From Paraburkholderia sp. CNPSo 3274 (GTDB lineage: Bacteria > Pseudomonadota > Gammaproteobacteria > Burkholderiales > Burkholderiaceae), in the NCBI RefSeq assembly GCF_024206475.1, contig NZ_JAMBPR010000053.1:1-62313 (forward strand): 62,313 bases of DNA, written 5' to 3'. Below the pieces are notes generated by a model that saw only the letters and a program-made list of their open reading frames with translations, searched no databases and was not told the DNA's origin. Positions 1 through 9,776 of this stretch are shown here, one piece after another. The position numbers were made by a program, and so were the translations under genes. Position 1 is the first letter of the stretch. Each line of letters starts with the position of its first letter.

Positions 1-1
1 A

Positions 2-3000
2 CCCTATCCTCCGTTCGCGCCTTATCCAACGGCCCCCTGTGAGACGTCGGAGCCGCTTGCCGGGCCGCCTTGCGAAACGGCTCTCCACGACGAGAGCTGC
101 GAAGCGCCGACGAGCCCTCAAGGAGGGCCACCGGCATGGGGGTCGCCTGACGATGGGGGATGGCAGCGATGGGGAATGCCGTTCACTTTGCCCGTCACCG
201 ACTCGAACTGGCCGCCGCGGTACGCAGGCGCGCCAGATCCGGCCACCGCATCTGACGATGCTCTCGCCTCGAGCGATTTGAGCGAATCGGCGCGCCGGCT
301 CGGCGGTTTGTTGATATCCGCAACACTCGATGCAGCAGGTCAGCAAACAAAACTCACGGACCTTCATGGAGAACTGATTCGCCTCGTCGAAGGATTTCCG
401 GGCGCAGCGCTCGCGCGCGTGCCGCTCAACGACGCCGCTGCTGCGGGGAACGCGCCGGCGCTTGGTCTAACGCTGATTCAGCAACTGCTTCTGCTTGCAT
501 TCGATCCTTACTGCGCACGCGTATTGGGCGTCTATTTCGTCGACAGCGAAGCAACGGCGGGGGTCGACTACGATTACTGCATCGCGGGGTTCTGGGGCGA
601 CACGCCAGAAGCCGCGCGCGTCTTGATTCCTGGTCTGGCGAGCGCCGCCGCTCTAGCGCTCGGCACAGCCGTCCAGGACGGTGCAACGATTACCGCAGGC
701 TCCACATTGCCGGCGACCTCATTGTGGCGCTGGACCAAAGACGGCGTTCCACAACTCGATCCGGGTGCCCCCGCAGTCGCCGCGTCCCCAGTAGGCATCG
801 CGCTCGGTGGACTGGCGCCGTCTCAACAACCCGCCGCGCTGCTCATCGCGTTGTCGACAGGCAGCGGCGTTGCACATGCGCCAACGGTATCCATCACGAT
901 CGGTGATGCCTATGCGCGCATCGATCTCCAGGTATCCGGCGTGGGCATCGTGGAGGCGATGTCGGGCGGCACGACGGTTGCCAGTGCCACGTTCGCATCC
1001 ACTTCACTCACCCTGGTCACGTTGATTTCTGCGAATCCGAACACATCGCAGATCGATCAGATCGTTGTTTCCGGCGTGTCCATTCCCTCCCAACCGGTGA
1101 TCGTGGTAACGGTCGGAGAAATAACGCTCCACCGCCTCGCGGCCGATCCGATCGGGACGCGGTATGCGATGCTGCACGCTCCGCATCAGATCGCGCCCCT
1201 CGTGGCCCCCGGCGATCCGGTATCGACGTATCGTCACCGCGATGCCGATGTCGACGCGAGTTCGCTCCAACTCGTACCGCGCAGCCTGATCGACATCGAA
1301 TGGCCTGCACCCGATCCGTCTGCAGCGCTCTACACCGGCGACCCGGTCACCGACCCGGCCGCGATCCCGCCACCCACCCGCCCCATCGGCTTTGTCGTCG
1401 AACGCAACGATACCGGCGGTAGCGAGGTGCAGCGACTCAGCAAACGCGTGCTCGCCGCGGCCGCGGCAACGCCCGCGGATTCTCCCCTCACCTCGAAGCG
1501 GCGATACCGGTGCGCGGATGCTTCGCTGCCGGACCCGGCAGGCGGCTGGCGCCATGCCGTGGCCGGGTTTAATCTGTTCGGTGTACTTGGGAATTTCAGC
1601 CAATGGACGGCTCCACTCGGCGTTGAACACATCGCCGCGTCGCCTTCGGCGCTTTCGCTGCGCGGATTCGACAACCGGGCGTTGGCCGCAGGCGCGGCGA
1701 ACCCGCCGCCGCCGCAGGCTCCCCTGAAATGGACAGGAGGCACGCTGACCGCGGCAATCAACTGGTCAGGCGGCACATTGGCGATGTACCCCGATATTCG
1801 CAGCGCGCGCCTCACGGTCGAGTCAGTCGACCTGGCAACCGGCAACCCAACCGGCACGCTCGTCGAATACGACTTCGCGGTGCCCTCACCGGTCATCTCG
1901 GCGATGACGGTCGTATCGGCCACGCCATCCGATAGCACTGGCGCGCAGATCGAAATCGAAACGGACCCGCCGCTGCCGGCGCCAAACCCAGGCGATCCCA
2001 CCGCGTTACTGGTCCTCACCTTCCCGGACGGCGCACGCGAGCGCCATGTCGTACGCCCGGAAGCGCGCGGGCCATCGGGAGGCGCGCCGGTCGTCGCGGT
2101 CATCAACTCGGGTACCTTTTCGCGTATGGGCGCCACCCCGCAGCAAAGCATCGGACAAACGGCTTATCTGATCAGCGGTTGCGCAATGCAGATCAACGTG
2201 GCCGTCCCCCTGGACGTTCCGCTTGCGCAGACATCGGCGCGTGGCCGCTTCTCGGTGACGGGCTCGACCCAGACGCCGTTCGCGCCCAACGAAATGATCG
2301 TCGATCCCAATGGCCTCAACGCGCCGCGCGGGCAACCGGCTTCGGCGGCGGTGTCGTTCAGCGGCCCGCAGCGGCTCGTGCCGCCAACGCCTCCGACGCC
2401 TGTGCACAGCGTCCATCACGAATACTTCGATCGTGCGGATTTCACCGGACAGGCAAGCCGGACGCTACCGTTCGACACCACCGCCACAACCGGCACCGAT
2501 AGCTTTTCGCTCTACCGTGCCCCGGTCCAGTCGCTGGTTCTGGCGGACATGAAACGCCGTCTCGCCCTGGGCAACGCAGCAGACGCCAATCCCACCGTCC
2601 TCGATAGCGGAACGCCCCGCAAAGACCTCCAGGCGTGGATCGGTGCACTGGGCGCATGGCTCGACGCCTACAACCAGGGTAACTCGAACCGTGCCCCGTC
2701 ATCGTGGACGTTAGCCAACGTGCTCTCCGATGCGTCCGCGCGCCGCGCGTTCGGTGAGCACTTCTACGGTGGACTGCTCGACGACGAACTCCGTGCGCTT
2801 GCGGACCTGCCCGATAACGCGACCGGCTTCGCACGCGTGAACGGCGACCCGTCGCCCCTCGATACCCCCATTTCGACGAGCGTCGATGGCAAGGGCTTCG
2901 GGCGAACGCTCTACACGCTCGCCGCATTCAACAACGCCGGCACGGTAAGCGCGCGCACCGGGTCAATCGGTCCTTACTACACCCAACCCAGCACGCCACC

Positions 3001-3766
3001 ACGCGCGCCGGTGCTCTACAAGGTGCAGCCGGCCGTCTCGACGGCCATCGTCGCGTGGGCGCTCGACGAAAACCCGGACGTAGCCGCGTATCTGGTTTAT
3101 CGCGCCGGGACCACGCAGCAGCTTGCCGACCTGCGCTGGTTTGGCAGCGACCCGAGCGCGCCTCAGACAACCGGACTCTCCGCGCTGGTCATCGCTCCGA
3201 CGGCGGCCGCGCCGGTTTCGTTCGGCGCCGGCCTGGTCGATCCGCGCATCATGGCGCTCGTGCCGCATCCGCAGATCTGCGCGCGCGACTATGACGACAG
3301 CGACATGGGCGAAGTGCCGCTGCCTGCCGGCTTCATCCCGACGCAGGTCAACGCGGTCTATCGCGCGACCGACTACGAAGCCACGCGCGCGCCGCTCGAT
3401 CAGCCACAGGCATTCAACTATTGGACGCCGCCCGAACAAGGCGGCATTGCGCAACTGGTCACGACGGCGAACCAGGCGCGGATCACCGGTTTGCGTATCG
3501 GGCTCGGCCGGCGGGTTGCGGTCGTCGTGGTGGCAACGTTCGATAGCGCGCCGCGCGTGCTGGGAGCGCTGCTGGTGCGCCGGAGCGCTTTTGTCGATGG
3601 CGTGGGGGCGGACGGCAAACCCCTCGACGCGCACGCGCTTTCGGGCTACACGGCACCGGACCCCAAGGGCGATAACGCGTACGCAATGGTTGCGGTCGAC
3701 GTATATGGCCAGCGCTCGGCGTCATCGAAGATTTTCGTCACGAGGCTACTGACCGGGCCGGCGTAG
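2..3766 (+). CDS. Giant protein with fibronectin-III-like C-terminal part, 5' end outside window
   Basis: I do not recognise a named family for the whole protein. The reading frame is open from base 2 to the stop at 3764-3766, at least 1254 residues. The first in-window ATG (176) has no convincing ribosome site and the frame continues upstream without a stop, so the gene probably starts before the window. The first 60 residues are Pro/Cys-rich. The body is rich in beta-strand-like Thr/Val/Ala segments. Around window-residues 1000-1120 a Pro-rich linker is followed by a segment resembling a fibronectin type III fold (PPRAPVL, then AYLVYRAG). No signal peptide or membrane helix is visible. Two more genes follow at 52-bp and 12-bp spacing, so this is the promoter-side member of a probable three-gene operon. 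A secreted structural or adhesin-like role is possible but only inferred. Confidence 0.7.
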   Translation, partial: PYPPFAPYPTAPCETSEPLAGPPCETALHDESCEAPTSPQGGPPAWGSPDDGGWQRWGMPFTLPVTDSNWPPRYAGAPDPATASDDALASSDLSESARRLGGLLISATLDAAGQQTKLTDLHGELIRLVEGFPGAALARVPLNDAAAAGNAPALGLTLIQQLLLLAFDPYCARVLGVYFVDSEATAGVDYDYCIAGFWGDTPEAARVLIPGLASAAALALGTAVQDGATITAGSTLPATSLWRWTKDGVPQLDPGAPAVAASPVGIALGGLAPSQQPAALLIALSTGSGVAHAPTVSITIGDAYARIDLQVSGVGIVEAMSGGTTVASATFASTSLTLVTLISANPNTSQIDQIVVSGVSIPSQPVIVVTVGEITLHRLAADPIGTRYAMLHAPHQIAPLVAPGDPVSTYRHRDADVDASSLQLVPRSLIDIEWPAPDPSAALYTGDPVTDPAAIPPPTRPIGFVVERNDTGGSEVQRLSKRVLAAAAATPADSPLTSKRRYRCADASLPDPAGGWRHAVAGFNLFGVLGNFSQWTAPLGVEHIAASPSALSLRGFDNRALAAGAANPPPPQAPLKWTGGTLTAAINWSGGTLAMYPDIRSARLTVESVDLATGNPTGTLVEYDFAVPSPVISAMTVVSATPSDSTGAQIEIETDPPLPAPNPGDPTALLVLTFPDGARERHVVRPEARGPSGGAPVVAVINSGTFSRMGATPQQSIGQTAYLISGCAMQINVAVPLDVPLAQTSARGRFSVTGSTQTPFAPNEMIVDPNGLNAPRGQPASAAVSFSGPQRLVPPTPPTPVHSVHHEYFDRADFTGQASRTLPFDTTATTGTDSFSLYRAPVQSLVLADMKRRLALGNAADANPTVLDSGTPRKDLQAWIGALGAWLDAYNQGNSNRAPSSWTLANVLSDASARRAFGEHFYGGLLDDELRALADLPDNATGFARVNGDPSPLDTPISTSVDGKGFGRTLYTLAAFNNAGTVSARTGSIGPYYTQPSTPPRAPVLYKVQPAVSTAIVAWALDENPDVAAYLVYRAGTTQQLADLRWFGSDPSAPQTTGLSALVIAPTAAAPVSFGAGLVDPRIMALVPHPQICARDYDDSDMGEVPLPAGFIPTQVNAVYRATDYEATRAPLDQPQAFNYWTPPEQGGIAQLVTTANQARITGLRIGLGRRVAVVVVATFDSAPRVLGALLVRRSAFVDGVGADGKPLDAHALSGYTAPDPKGDNAYAMVAVDVYGQRSASSKIFVTRLLTGPA

Positions 3767-3818
3767 GCGCGAGTGAACGGTTCATTTTGCTTTGCAGGTA
3801 ACGAGCGGGGAGTTTGCC

Positions 3819-4304
3819 ATGGCAGCAGATCCGATCCAGCCGGTAGTCCAGAGTCTGGAAAACACCATCGCCACGCCGCAGACCAGTTCTGGTGCGGACC
3901 CCAACGCCGCATCATCCTGGAAAAGCGGGACGGCAACGCCGGGCACCGTGCTGCCCGCAATCGCCACGTTGATGCAGGTTCTCTACGCCGCGTCAGGCGA
4001 CATGGCGAGCCTTGGCAAGTCCATTTCATCCGCGCTGAGCGAAGTGACGGCGGTGATCCGCGCCATCGCAGACCAGTTGCCGACGCTGGGCGCTGGCGCG
4101 GCCGATCCCATGCAGCAGTTACAGCAAGCTCTACAGCTCGCACAGACACTCTCGCCAACCGGGCCAGTCGTGGTCCTCAATTCGGCCGGCACGCTGTTCG
4201 GCCAGATCCAGCAACTGCTCGCGGATACCAACCAGGGGGCAATCGATCTGTATCAGCTCGCACAGCAGCTCGACCTGATCGGCTCGCAACTGGCACCCAA
4301 GTAA
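3819..4304 (+). CDS. Small helical protein of unknown function between two giant genes
   Basis: A 161-residue protein that I do not recognise. I chose ATG 3819 (MAADPIQ) because GCGGGGAG lies just upstream; an in-frame ATG at 3792 would add nine residues without a better ribosome site. After a flexible Ser/Thr/Gly-rich stretch (about residues 15-45) the protein looks helical, with many Gln, Leu and Ala residues (QQLQQALQLAQ, QIQQLLADTNQ) that could form helical bundles or coiled coils. There is no signal peptide or transmembrane segment. It lies 52 bp after the first giant gene and 12 bp before the next, so the three are probably co-transcribed. Its size and position suggest an accessory, adaptor or chaperone for one of the large proteins, but this is inference from context only. 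Confidence 0.72.
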   Translation: MAADPIQPVVQSLENTIATPQTSSGADPNAASSWKSGTATPGTVLPAIATLMQVLYAASGDMASLGKSISSALSEVTAVIRAIADQLPTLGAGAADPMQQLQQALQLAQTLSPTGPVVVLNSAGTLFGQIQQLLADTNQGAIDLYQLAQQLDLIGSQLAPK

Positions 4305-4316
4305 AGCGACCCCACC

Positions 4317-7300
4317 ATGAGCGACCTTTCTGCCCTGGATGTTCCGCTGCTCGAGTATCTGGGCGTGTCGGCGATCCAGAATGCCGTCGACACGGCCCTC
4401 GGTCCCGGCGTGGTGACGATTTCGGCCGATGCGGCTGGGCTGTCTCTCGATGTCGACATTGGCAATGGACAGTCGATCAACCTCGACAACGTTTCGGTCA
4501 GCGGCAACGCGCCTGGCGCCCATCTGTCCATTCAAGGGTTGAGCGCGGACAAGCCATTGCAGGCGACACTGCTCGATGGCTTTACGGTCGCGCTGACGGC
4601 CTTTGACGTCGTCCTAGCCAACGGCGGGCTGCAGAGCACACTCGTAGCCGGGCGCTTTCAGATTCCATTCTTCACCGACGACGCCGGCCAGCCAAAATCG
4701 GTTGACGTCGAACTGACGACCCGGCCCAACGGCACGCTCTCGATCACGCTAGCTGCAGCAACCGATGCGCCGACAACGGCCGACGGTCTGGTGCAACTCG
4801 AGTACTCGATCGGCGGGGGCGCGCTGGTGGTCGAGTTGCAGGTCGCCTCCCTCGAGTTCGATCAACTGCCCGGCAACGCGTGGCGCATCCTGATTTCCGG
4901 TCGCCTTCAGCTGACCACCGCCGATTTGCAATGGCCGGGATTCGAGCTCAAGGGTCTTGGCATCGACAGCCACGGCGACATTTCGATCGATGGCGGCTGG
5001 ATCGACTTGCCGAGCCAGACGGCGCTCGACTTCTATGGCTTTCACGTCGGGCTCGAACGTCTCGGATTCGGGCACGATAGCAGCGGGCGATGGATCGGGT
5101 TCAATGGCGATATTCACCTTGTCGAAGGGTTGTCACTGGGCGGGTCGGTGCGCGGACTGCGCATCAACATCGACACCGGCGCGTTGTCGTTCGACGGTGT
5201 CGCCGTCGATTTCCTCATGCCGGACGTTCTGCATATCAGCGGCGAGATCGACCATATTCACGTCGACGCGAATAGTCCTGACGATCTGAAGCAAGCCGGG
5301 CTTCTGCCCACGCTCCTGAACAATTCGGCAGGACAGCCAACGTTTCCCCAGAAGGTGGATGTGTTTGCCGGCACGGTGGACGTTGACATTCAAGCCATAC
5401 CGGGTGATCTATCCATACAGGGTCGCTTCATCGTTGGCCACTTTGGCGGCGTATCGGTGTTCTTTCTTGCGCTCGATGTCGAACTGCCAGTTGGCATCCC
5501 GGTTTTCGCCGACGTGTCGATTTACGGCTTCAACGGACTCTTCGCAAGCAATCTCGAGCCGCATCCCGAACCCGATCACACCTGGTGGGAATGGTACAAA
5601 TACCCCACGGACGACACGGGCGTCGACGTCAACGCAACGCCGGACTACGATGCGACAGCGGTCGAGAAATGGCTGAGTCCGCGCGATGGCGCGATCGCGC
5701 TGGGCGCCGGTGCGACCATCGGTACTGCTGACGATGGCTTCACGGCGTCGGCGGCGGTTTCGTTCGTGTTGATGTTGCCGGGGCCGATCATCGCGATCGT
5801 TGGCAAGGCCAACATTCTGTCAAAGCGAATCGGTGGCGCCAATCAGGATGCAAACTTCGAAGCGCTCGCGGTTTATGACGGGAACGCCGGCACCTTCGAT
5901 CTGACCATCGACGCGCACTATTCGATTCCGGACATCCTCGACATCGATGGAACCGCGCAGGTGCATGTCGGCAAGTCGGAGAGTCCGACATGGTTTCTCG
6001 CGCTCGGCAAACCTCCGCACGAGAAGCGGTTCAAGGCGCGAGTACTCAGCCTGTTCGAGACTGACGCGTATCTCGTGGTCAGCGACGCCGGGCTTGTCAC
6101 CGGCACGTGGACGGGCTATCGCGGATCATGGTCCTTCGGGCCGCTTTCAGTCAGTCTGGAGGCGTATCTCGCGACGATCGCTGCGATCCAGTGGTCGCCC
6201 CTGCAGATCGCAGCCGGTGTCGAGCTGCGTGGCGACGTCCATCTGGATGCGTTTGGCATAGGCCTCGGCATCAGCGCCGAAGCCCTCCTCGAAGCCACCG
6301 CCCCGCATCCGTTCTGGGTACATGGCGATCTGAGCGTCGAGCTGGACCTGCCATGGCCCCTGGGCAGCATCGGCGCGACCGTGTCGCTGACATGGGGAGG
6401 CGACGACGGCTCCGTGCCGCCGTCACCGCTTGCGCTGAACCAGATCAACGCCAATGTGAACGACCACACCAATTCGTCGGGCCAACCGGCGTCGGATCAA
6501 TATGTACTGCTTGCGCATCGGCTGGGCGGACCGCTGCCAGAACCATCGCTGCGCTACGACGACCCGGCGGCGCCGGGCATCCTCGCCCTGGACGGGCCAG
6601 ATTCGGCGGCATGGCATGCACGCGTCGACGGACATGATGTGTCGAATCCGGACAGCCTCCTCGCGATGTTGCCGCCGCTCGATCCGACGGGCGGCGGACC
6701 CGATGTGTTTGCCCCCGTCGTCCCGCAGGACACCCACTTCACACTGTCGTTCGCCCATCCCGTGAATGACGACGCCGGTTTTCGAAACCGGGTCGCGGCC
6801 CCCGACGAAATCGTCAAGGTAGACCTTCCGCAAACGTCGCCACTCATCGGCAAGGATGACATGTCGGATCTGAGCTTCTTTCAGCCAGCGGTTCAATGGC
6901 AGCATGATTACTCGCTCGCACAGGTCGCCCTCTACCAGTACCAGGCCGGTGCGTGGCAACCGGTCTGTTCCTTGCCGCAAGGCTCGTCGCCTGCCGGCGA
7001 CACGCGACTCGACGGTGTCTGGCTCGCGGCGGCCGCCGAAGGATCGAGTCCGAAAGTTCAAACCCGGCTCAAGGTCGTGCCGTACCAGATATCGCAAGGC
7101 GAGGTAAAAGTCGCCGCCTGGGGAAACGCATCCGTGGGCACGACGCAAGGATCGGATTTCGTCGATCAGGGTATCGAATTCGTGCTTGACGCCGCGCTCG
7201 GCCCCGCAACGATCGGTAGCGTGAACCAGCCTGGGATGCTGCCAGGGCTCATGGCGACGCGCAGCCAGAGCAGTGGAACGGCTGTCTTGCATCTGCGCTT

Positions 7301-9509
7301 TCCGGTGCCGGTCATGATCGTTTCGATCCAGGCGCTCCTTTTCACCAATGCGAGCGCGGCGCCAGTGTGGTACGCAGATGGCTCGAACTCACCCTTTGCG
7401 TTCGCTTCGGAAACCGAAGACCCGGCCACCTCGCAATGGAAGCAGAGCGTAGCGGACAACCCGCCGCCGATTCAGGAACTCACGACCAACCTCGATGCCG
7501 GCACGCTATTGCTTTACAGCGTCGTCTACCGGTTCCCGGACGTCAAGCAGGCCATCCTGCACGACGCGCCAGCGTTGTATGCCATTCAGACAGTGACCCG
7601 TATCAGCGCTGGCAGGGTGAAGGATGGAGGCACGGTCATGCAGCCGGTGAGCACGGACCCGATCGTGGAGACCGCCTATTTGCAGATCGCCGCGGGCCCG
7701 GGCGGGACCTCCATCGACACGACGCTGCCCGTCGTGCAACCCTCGCCGAGCGTACCGCCTCCCTACCCGCAATTGAGCCGCAACTGCATCGATGCGCGGG
7801 TGCCGCCCAACAATACCAGGAGCAGCCAGCAACCCGACGCGGCGTTTCCGCTCGGTGGCGCGCTGTCGACGCTGAACTCCTACGTGCAATGGTCCTGGCC
7901 ACCCAATGGTGAGCTCGCCGCGTATTACGGATACGACTTCAATGTCGAATTTGTCGAGACCTACGTCAATGAGCTGTACACGGCGCTGGCCACCTCCGCT
8001 GCAGATTCCCTGCATTTTCGCTGTGCAGACCGGAATCAGCTTCGCACGCTGATGCAGAACGTCGATACCCATCTCGATTCGATTCCACAGATGAGCGCAC
8101 TCGTCGCACAGCCGCTGACCGTGCAGCCGCCAGCGATGCTCGCGCCATCGGCACCCGCTACCCAGGGCGGGTTCACTCTGGCGTCAACGCAGATCGGCCC
8201 CAGTGTGCTTGCCGCGCTAAGGGAACGTGCCGGGCTCGCGTCGGCGTTACCCAGGATCCCGGCATACATTCGCTCGAGCGAGGTCGCGTCGTCCATTGAC
8301 ACCGCGCAACTCGTGGCGCAGCTCGGCACCCGTTTCGGCAATTCACTAGTTGCGCAGCTCGAACCTTCGCAGGCGGCCGGCATCATCGGCCTGCTCGATC
8401 AGCAAAACGACGCCCAGACTGCGGCTGCGCTATGGTTCAGGTCCATCGAACCCCTGACGCGCTATGCACTCGATGTCGTGGCCGGCCCCTTATACGCTGC
8501 CGACGCCCAGCCGGGGACCGCGCCCGCCGCTTCACTCGACGCCGTGTTCGGCGCGGCCGATCCGACTTCGCTTCTGAACGCGCTACGCGCCTGGCAGGCA
8601 GACGACGACGCACGCACTCCCCTCGTGCATATCGAGTTCACCACGTCGCGCTACGCGACGTTCGCGGACCAGATCGCCAATGTCGCGAACCAGATCAAAG
8701 GCACAGCGGGTGTGCCGCCACTGCGCTACTACACGCCAGGAACTGATCCCTTGACCTGGCTTGCGGACCCGTCGAACAAGGACGGCAAACGTATCACCGA
8801 TCAGGGTAGCTATCTGGATTCGCGCGCGAGCCTGGCGTCGATCGTTGCATCGTTCGATCCGTTGGGCGATGCGTTGAGCGCGGACGCAAGCGAGGCGCCG
8901 TATGGCGCGAAGGCGCTGGCAACAGCCCGCAGTGACACCAATGCCGCCTGGGACAATTTCTCGGCTTCGACGAACGCAACCTTTGACGCGCTAATCTCGG
9001 CGCTCGGCCGAAAAGACCTTGCGGGCACCGCGCAGTCACCGGATGTCCCCGACACCGAGCTGAGCCTGTTCCGCAATACTGGCAGCCGGCTCGTCGCGCT
9101 GTTGCTGGAAAGCCCCGTTCCACTCCCGTGGCGGCGGATCTGGCGATGGATCAACATTGGCATTGGGCCCGAGCCATTTGTTGCACTGAAAAGCAGCGCT
9201 ATCTCAGCAGTCGCCGCCGTCGACCGGATGGCGAGGGCAACGATATCCCCTGTCGCGGGACCCGGTGACGGCGGACTGTTCGGGCCCACGCCACCCCCGG
9301 CGCCCACGACGTACAACGTCGTATTGTGGAACGGTGACGGCACCCGCGGCCTGATCGTACTCGGTGAAACTCCGCAGGAGACCTCGAATTTCAGTATCGC
9401 GTTCCAGGGCAACATCGGTGCGGAGGCGCCGTGTATCACGCGCGCCGGCAACGCAGTCAGCGACGCAGTTTCACTTGGAACCCTCCAGATCGCCGCGCCC
9501 ATCCAGTGA
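4317..9509 (+). CDS. 1730-residue beta-rich protein, DUF6603-like, unknown function
   Basis: A very large protein with no signal peptide. Residues about 1-250 consist of short beta repeats with alternating hydrophobic and Asp/Gly positions. Residues about 250-720 contain long amphipathic strands separated by Gly-rich turns (GIGLGISAEALLEA, then DLSVELDLPWPLGSIG), a pattern I associate with DUF6603-type proteins, although I could not confirm this. The middle has Pro-rich linkers, and residues about 1150-1600 look more helical. A Pro-rich segment near residue 1660 (PTPPPAPTTYN) precedes a compact C-terminal domain. The start ATG follows the previous stop by 12 bp. Together with the two preceding genes it forms a compact cluster of two giant proteins and one small one. 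No enzyme motif was seen. A role in a surface or injection-related structure is speculative. Confidence 0.72.
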   Translation: MSDLSALDVPLLEYLGVSAIQNAVDTALGPGVVTISADAAGLSLDVDIGNGQSINLDNVSVSGNAPGAHLSIQGLSADKPLQATLLDGFTVALTAFDVVLANGGLQSTLVAGRFQIPFFTDDAGQPKSVDVELTTRPNGTLSITLAAATDAPTTADGLVQLEYSIGGGALVVELQVASLEFDQLPGNAWRILISGRLQLTTADLQWPGFELKGLGIDSHGDISIDGGWIDLPSQTALDFYGFHVGLERLGFGHDSSGRWIGFNGDIHLVEGLSLGGSVRGLRINIDTGALSFDGVAVDFLMPDVLHISGEIDHIHVDANSPDDLKQAGLLPTLLNNSAGQPTFPQKVDVFAGTVDVDIQAIPGDLSIQGRFIVGHFGGVSVFFLALDVELPVGIPVFADVSIYGFNGLFASNLEPHPEPDHTWWEWYKYPTDDTGVDVNATPDYDATAVEKWLSPRDGAIALGAGATIGTADDGFTASAAVSFVLMLPGPIIAIVGKANILSKRIGGANQDANFEALAVYDGNAGTFDLTIDAHYSIPDILDIDGTAQVHVGKSESPTWFLALGKPPHEKRFKARVLSLFETDAYLVVSDAGLVTGTWTGYRGSWSFGPLSVSLEAYLATIAAIQWSPLQIAAGVELRGDVHLDAFGIGLGISAEALLEATAPHPFWVHGDLSVELDLPWPLGSIGATVSLTWGGDDGSVPPSPLALNQINANVNDHTNSSGQPASDQYVLLAHRLGGPLPEPSLRYDDPAAPGILALDGPDSAAWHARVDGHDVSNPDSLLAMLPPLDPTGGGPDVFAPVVPQDTHFTLSFAHPVNDDAGFRNRVAAPDEIVKVDLPQTSPLIGKDDMSDLSFFQPAVQWQHDYSLAQVALYQYQAGAWQPVCSLPQGSSPAGDTRLDGVWLAAAAEGSSPKVQTRLKVVPYQISQGEVKVAAWGNASVGTTQGSDFVDQGIEFVLDAALGPATIGSVNQPGMLPGLMATRSQSSGTAVLHLRFPVPVMIVSIQALLFTNASAAPVWYADGSNSPFAFASETEDPATSQWKQSVADNPPPIQELTTNLDAGTLLLYSVVYRFPDVKQAILHDAPALYAIQTVTRISAGRVKDGGTVMQPVSTDPIVETAYLQIAAGPGGTSIDTTLPVVQPSPSVPPPYPQLSRNCIDARVPPNNTRSSQQPDAAFPLGGALSTLNSYVQWSWPPNGELAAYYGYDFNVEFVETYVNELYTALATSAADSLHFRCADRNQLRTLMQNVDTHLDSIPQMSALVAQPLTVQPPAMLAPSAPATQGGFTLASTQIGPSVLAALRERAGLASALPRIPAYIRSSEVASSIDTAQLVAQLGTRFGNSLVAQLEPSQAAGIIGLLDQQNDAQTAAALWFRSIEPLTRYALDVVAGPLYAADAQPGTAPAASLDAVFGAADPTSLLNALRAWQADDDARTPLVHIEFTTSRYATFADQIANVANQIKGTAGVPPLRYYTPGTDPLTWLADPSNKDGKRITDQGSYLDSRASLASIVASFDPLGDALSADASEAPYGAKALATARSDTNAAWDNFSASTNATFDALISALGRKDLAGTAQSPDVPDTELSLFRNTGSRLVALLLESPVPLPWRRIWRWINIGIGPEPFVALKSSAISAVAAVDRMARATISPVAGPGDGGLFGPTPPPAPTTYNVVLWNGDGTRGLIVLGETPQETSNFSIAFQGNIGAEAPCITRAGNAVSDAVSLGTLQIAAPIQ

Positions 9510-9776
9510 CCTACGCCCAAGACATTCATGACGTCGCCGAGCCATGCAACGACCCGATCCTCCACACTTCATCGTAGACCGCGCCGATAGCCGAATTTCA
9601 GTGCGCCGTCATCACGAGGCATGTCTTGTGCGTGGGTAGAAAGCCGTGCTTGCCCCCTATCGCGTCATGCGACCGGGTGGCTAGCGGAATTTTTTTTGCG
9701 TCGAGCGGGAATATTTGAAGTACAGCGGCCGTTTAGCCTGCGGCGATTTCTCGCCAGTCAGACGTGGAGGGAAGTT

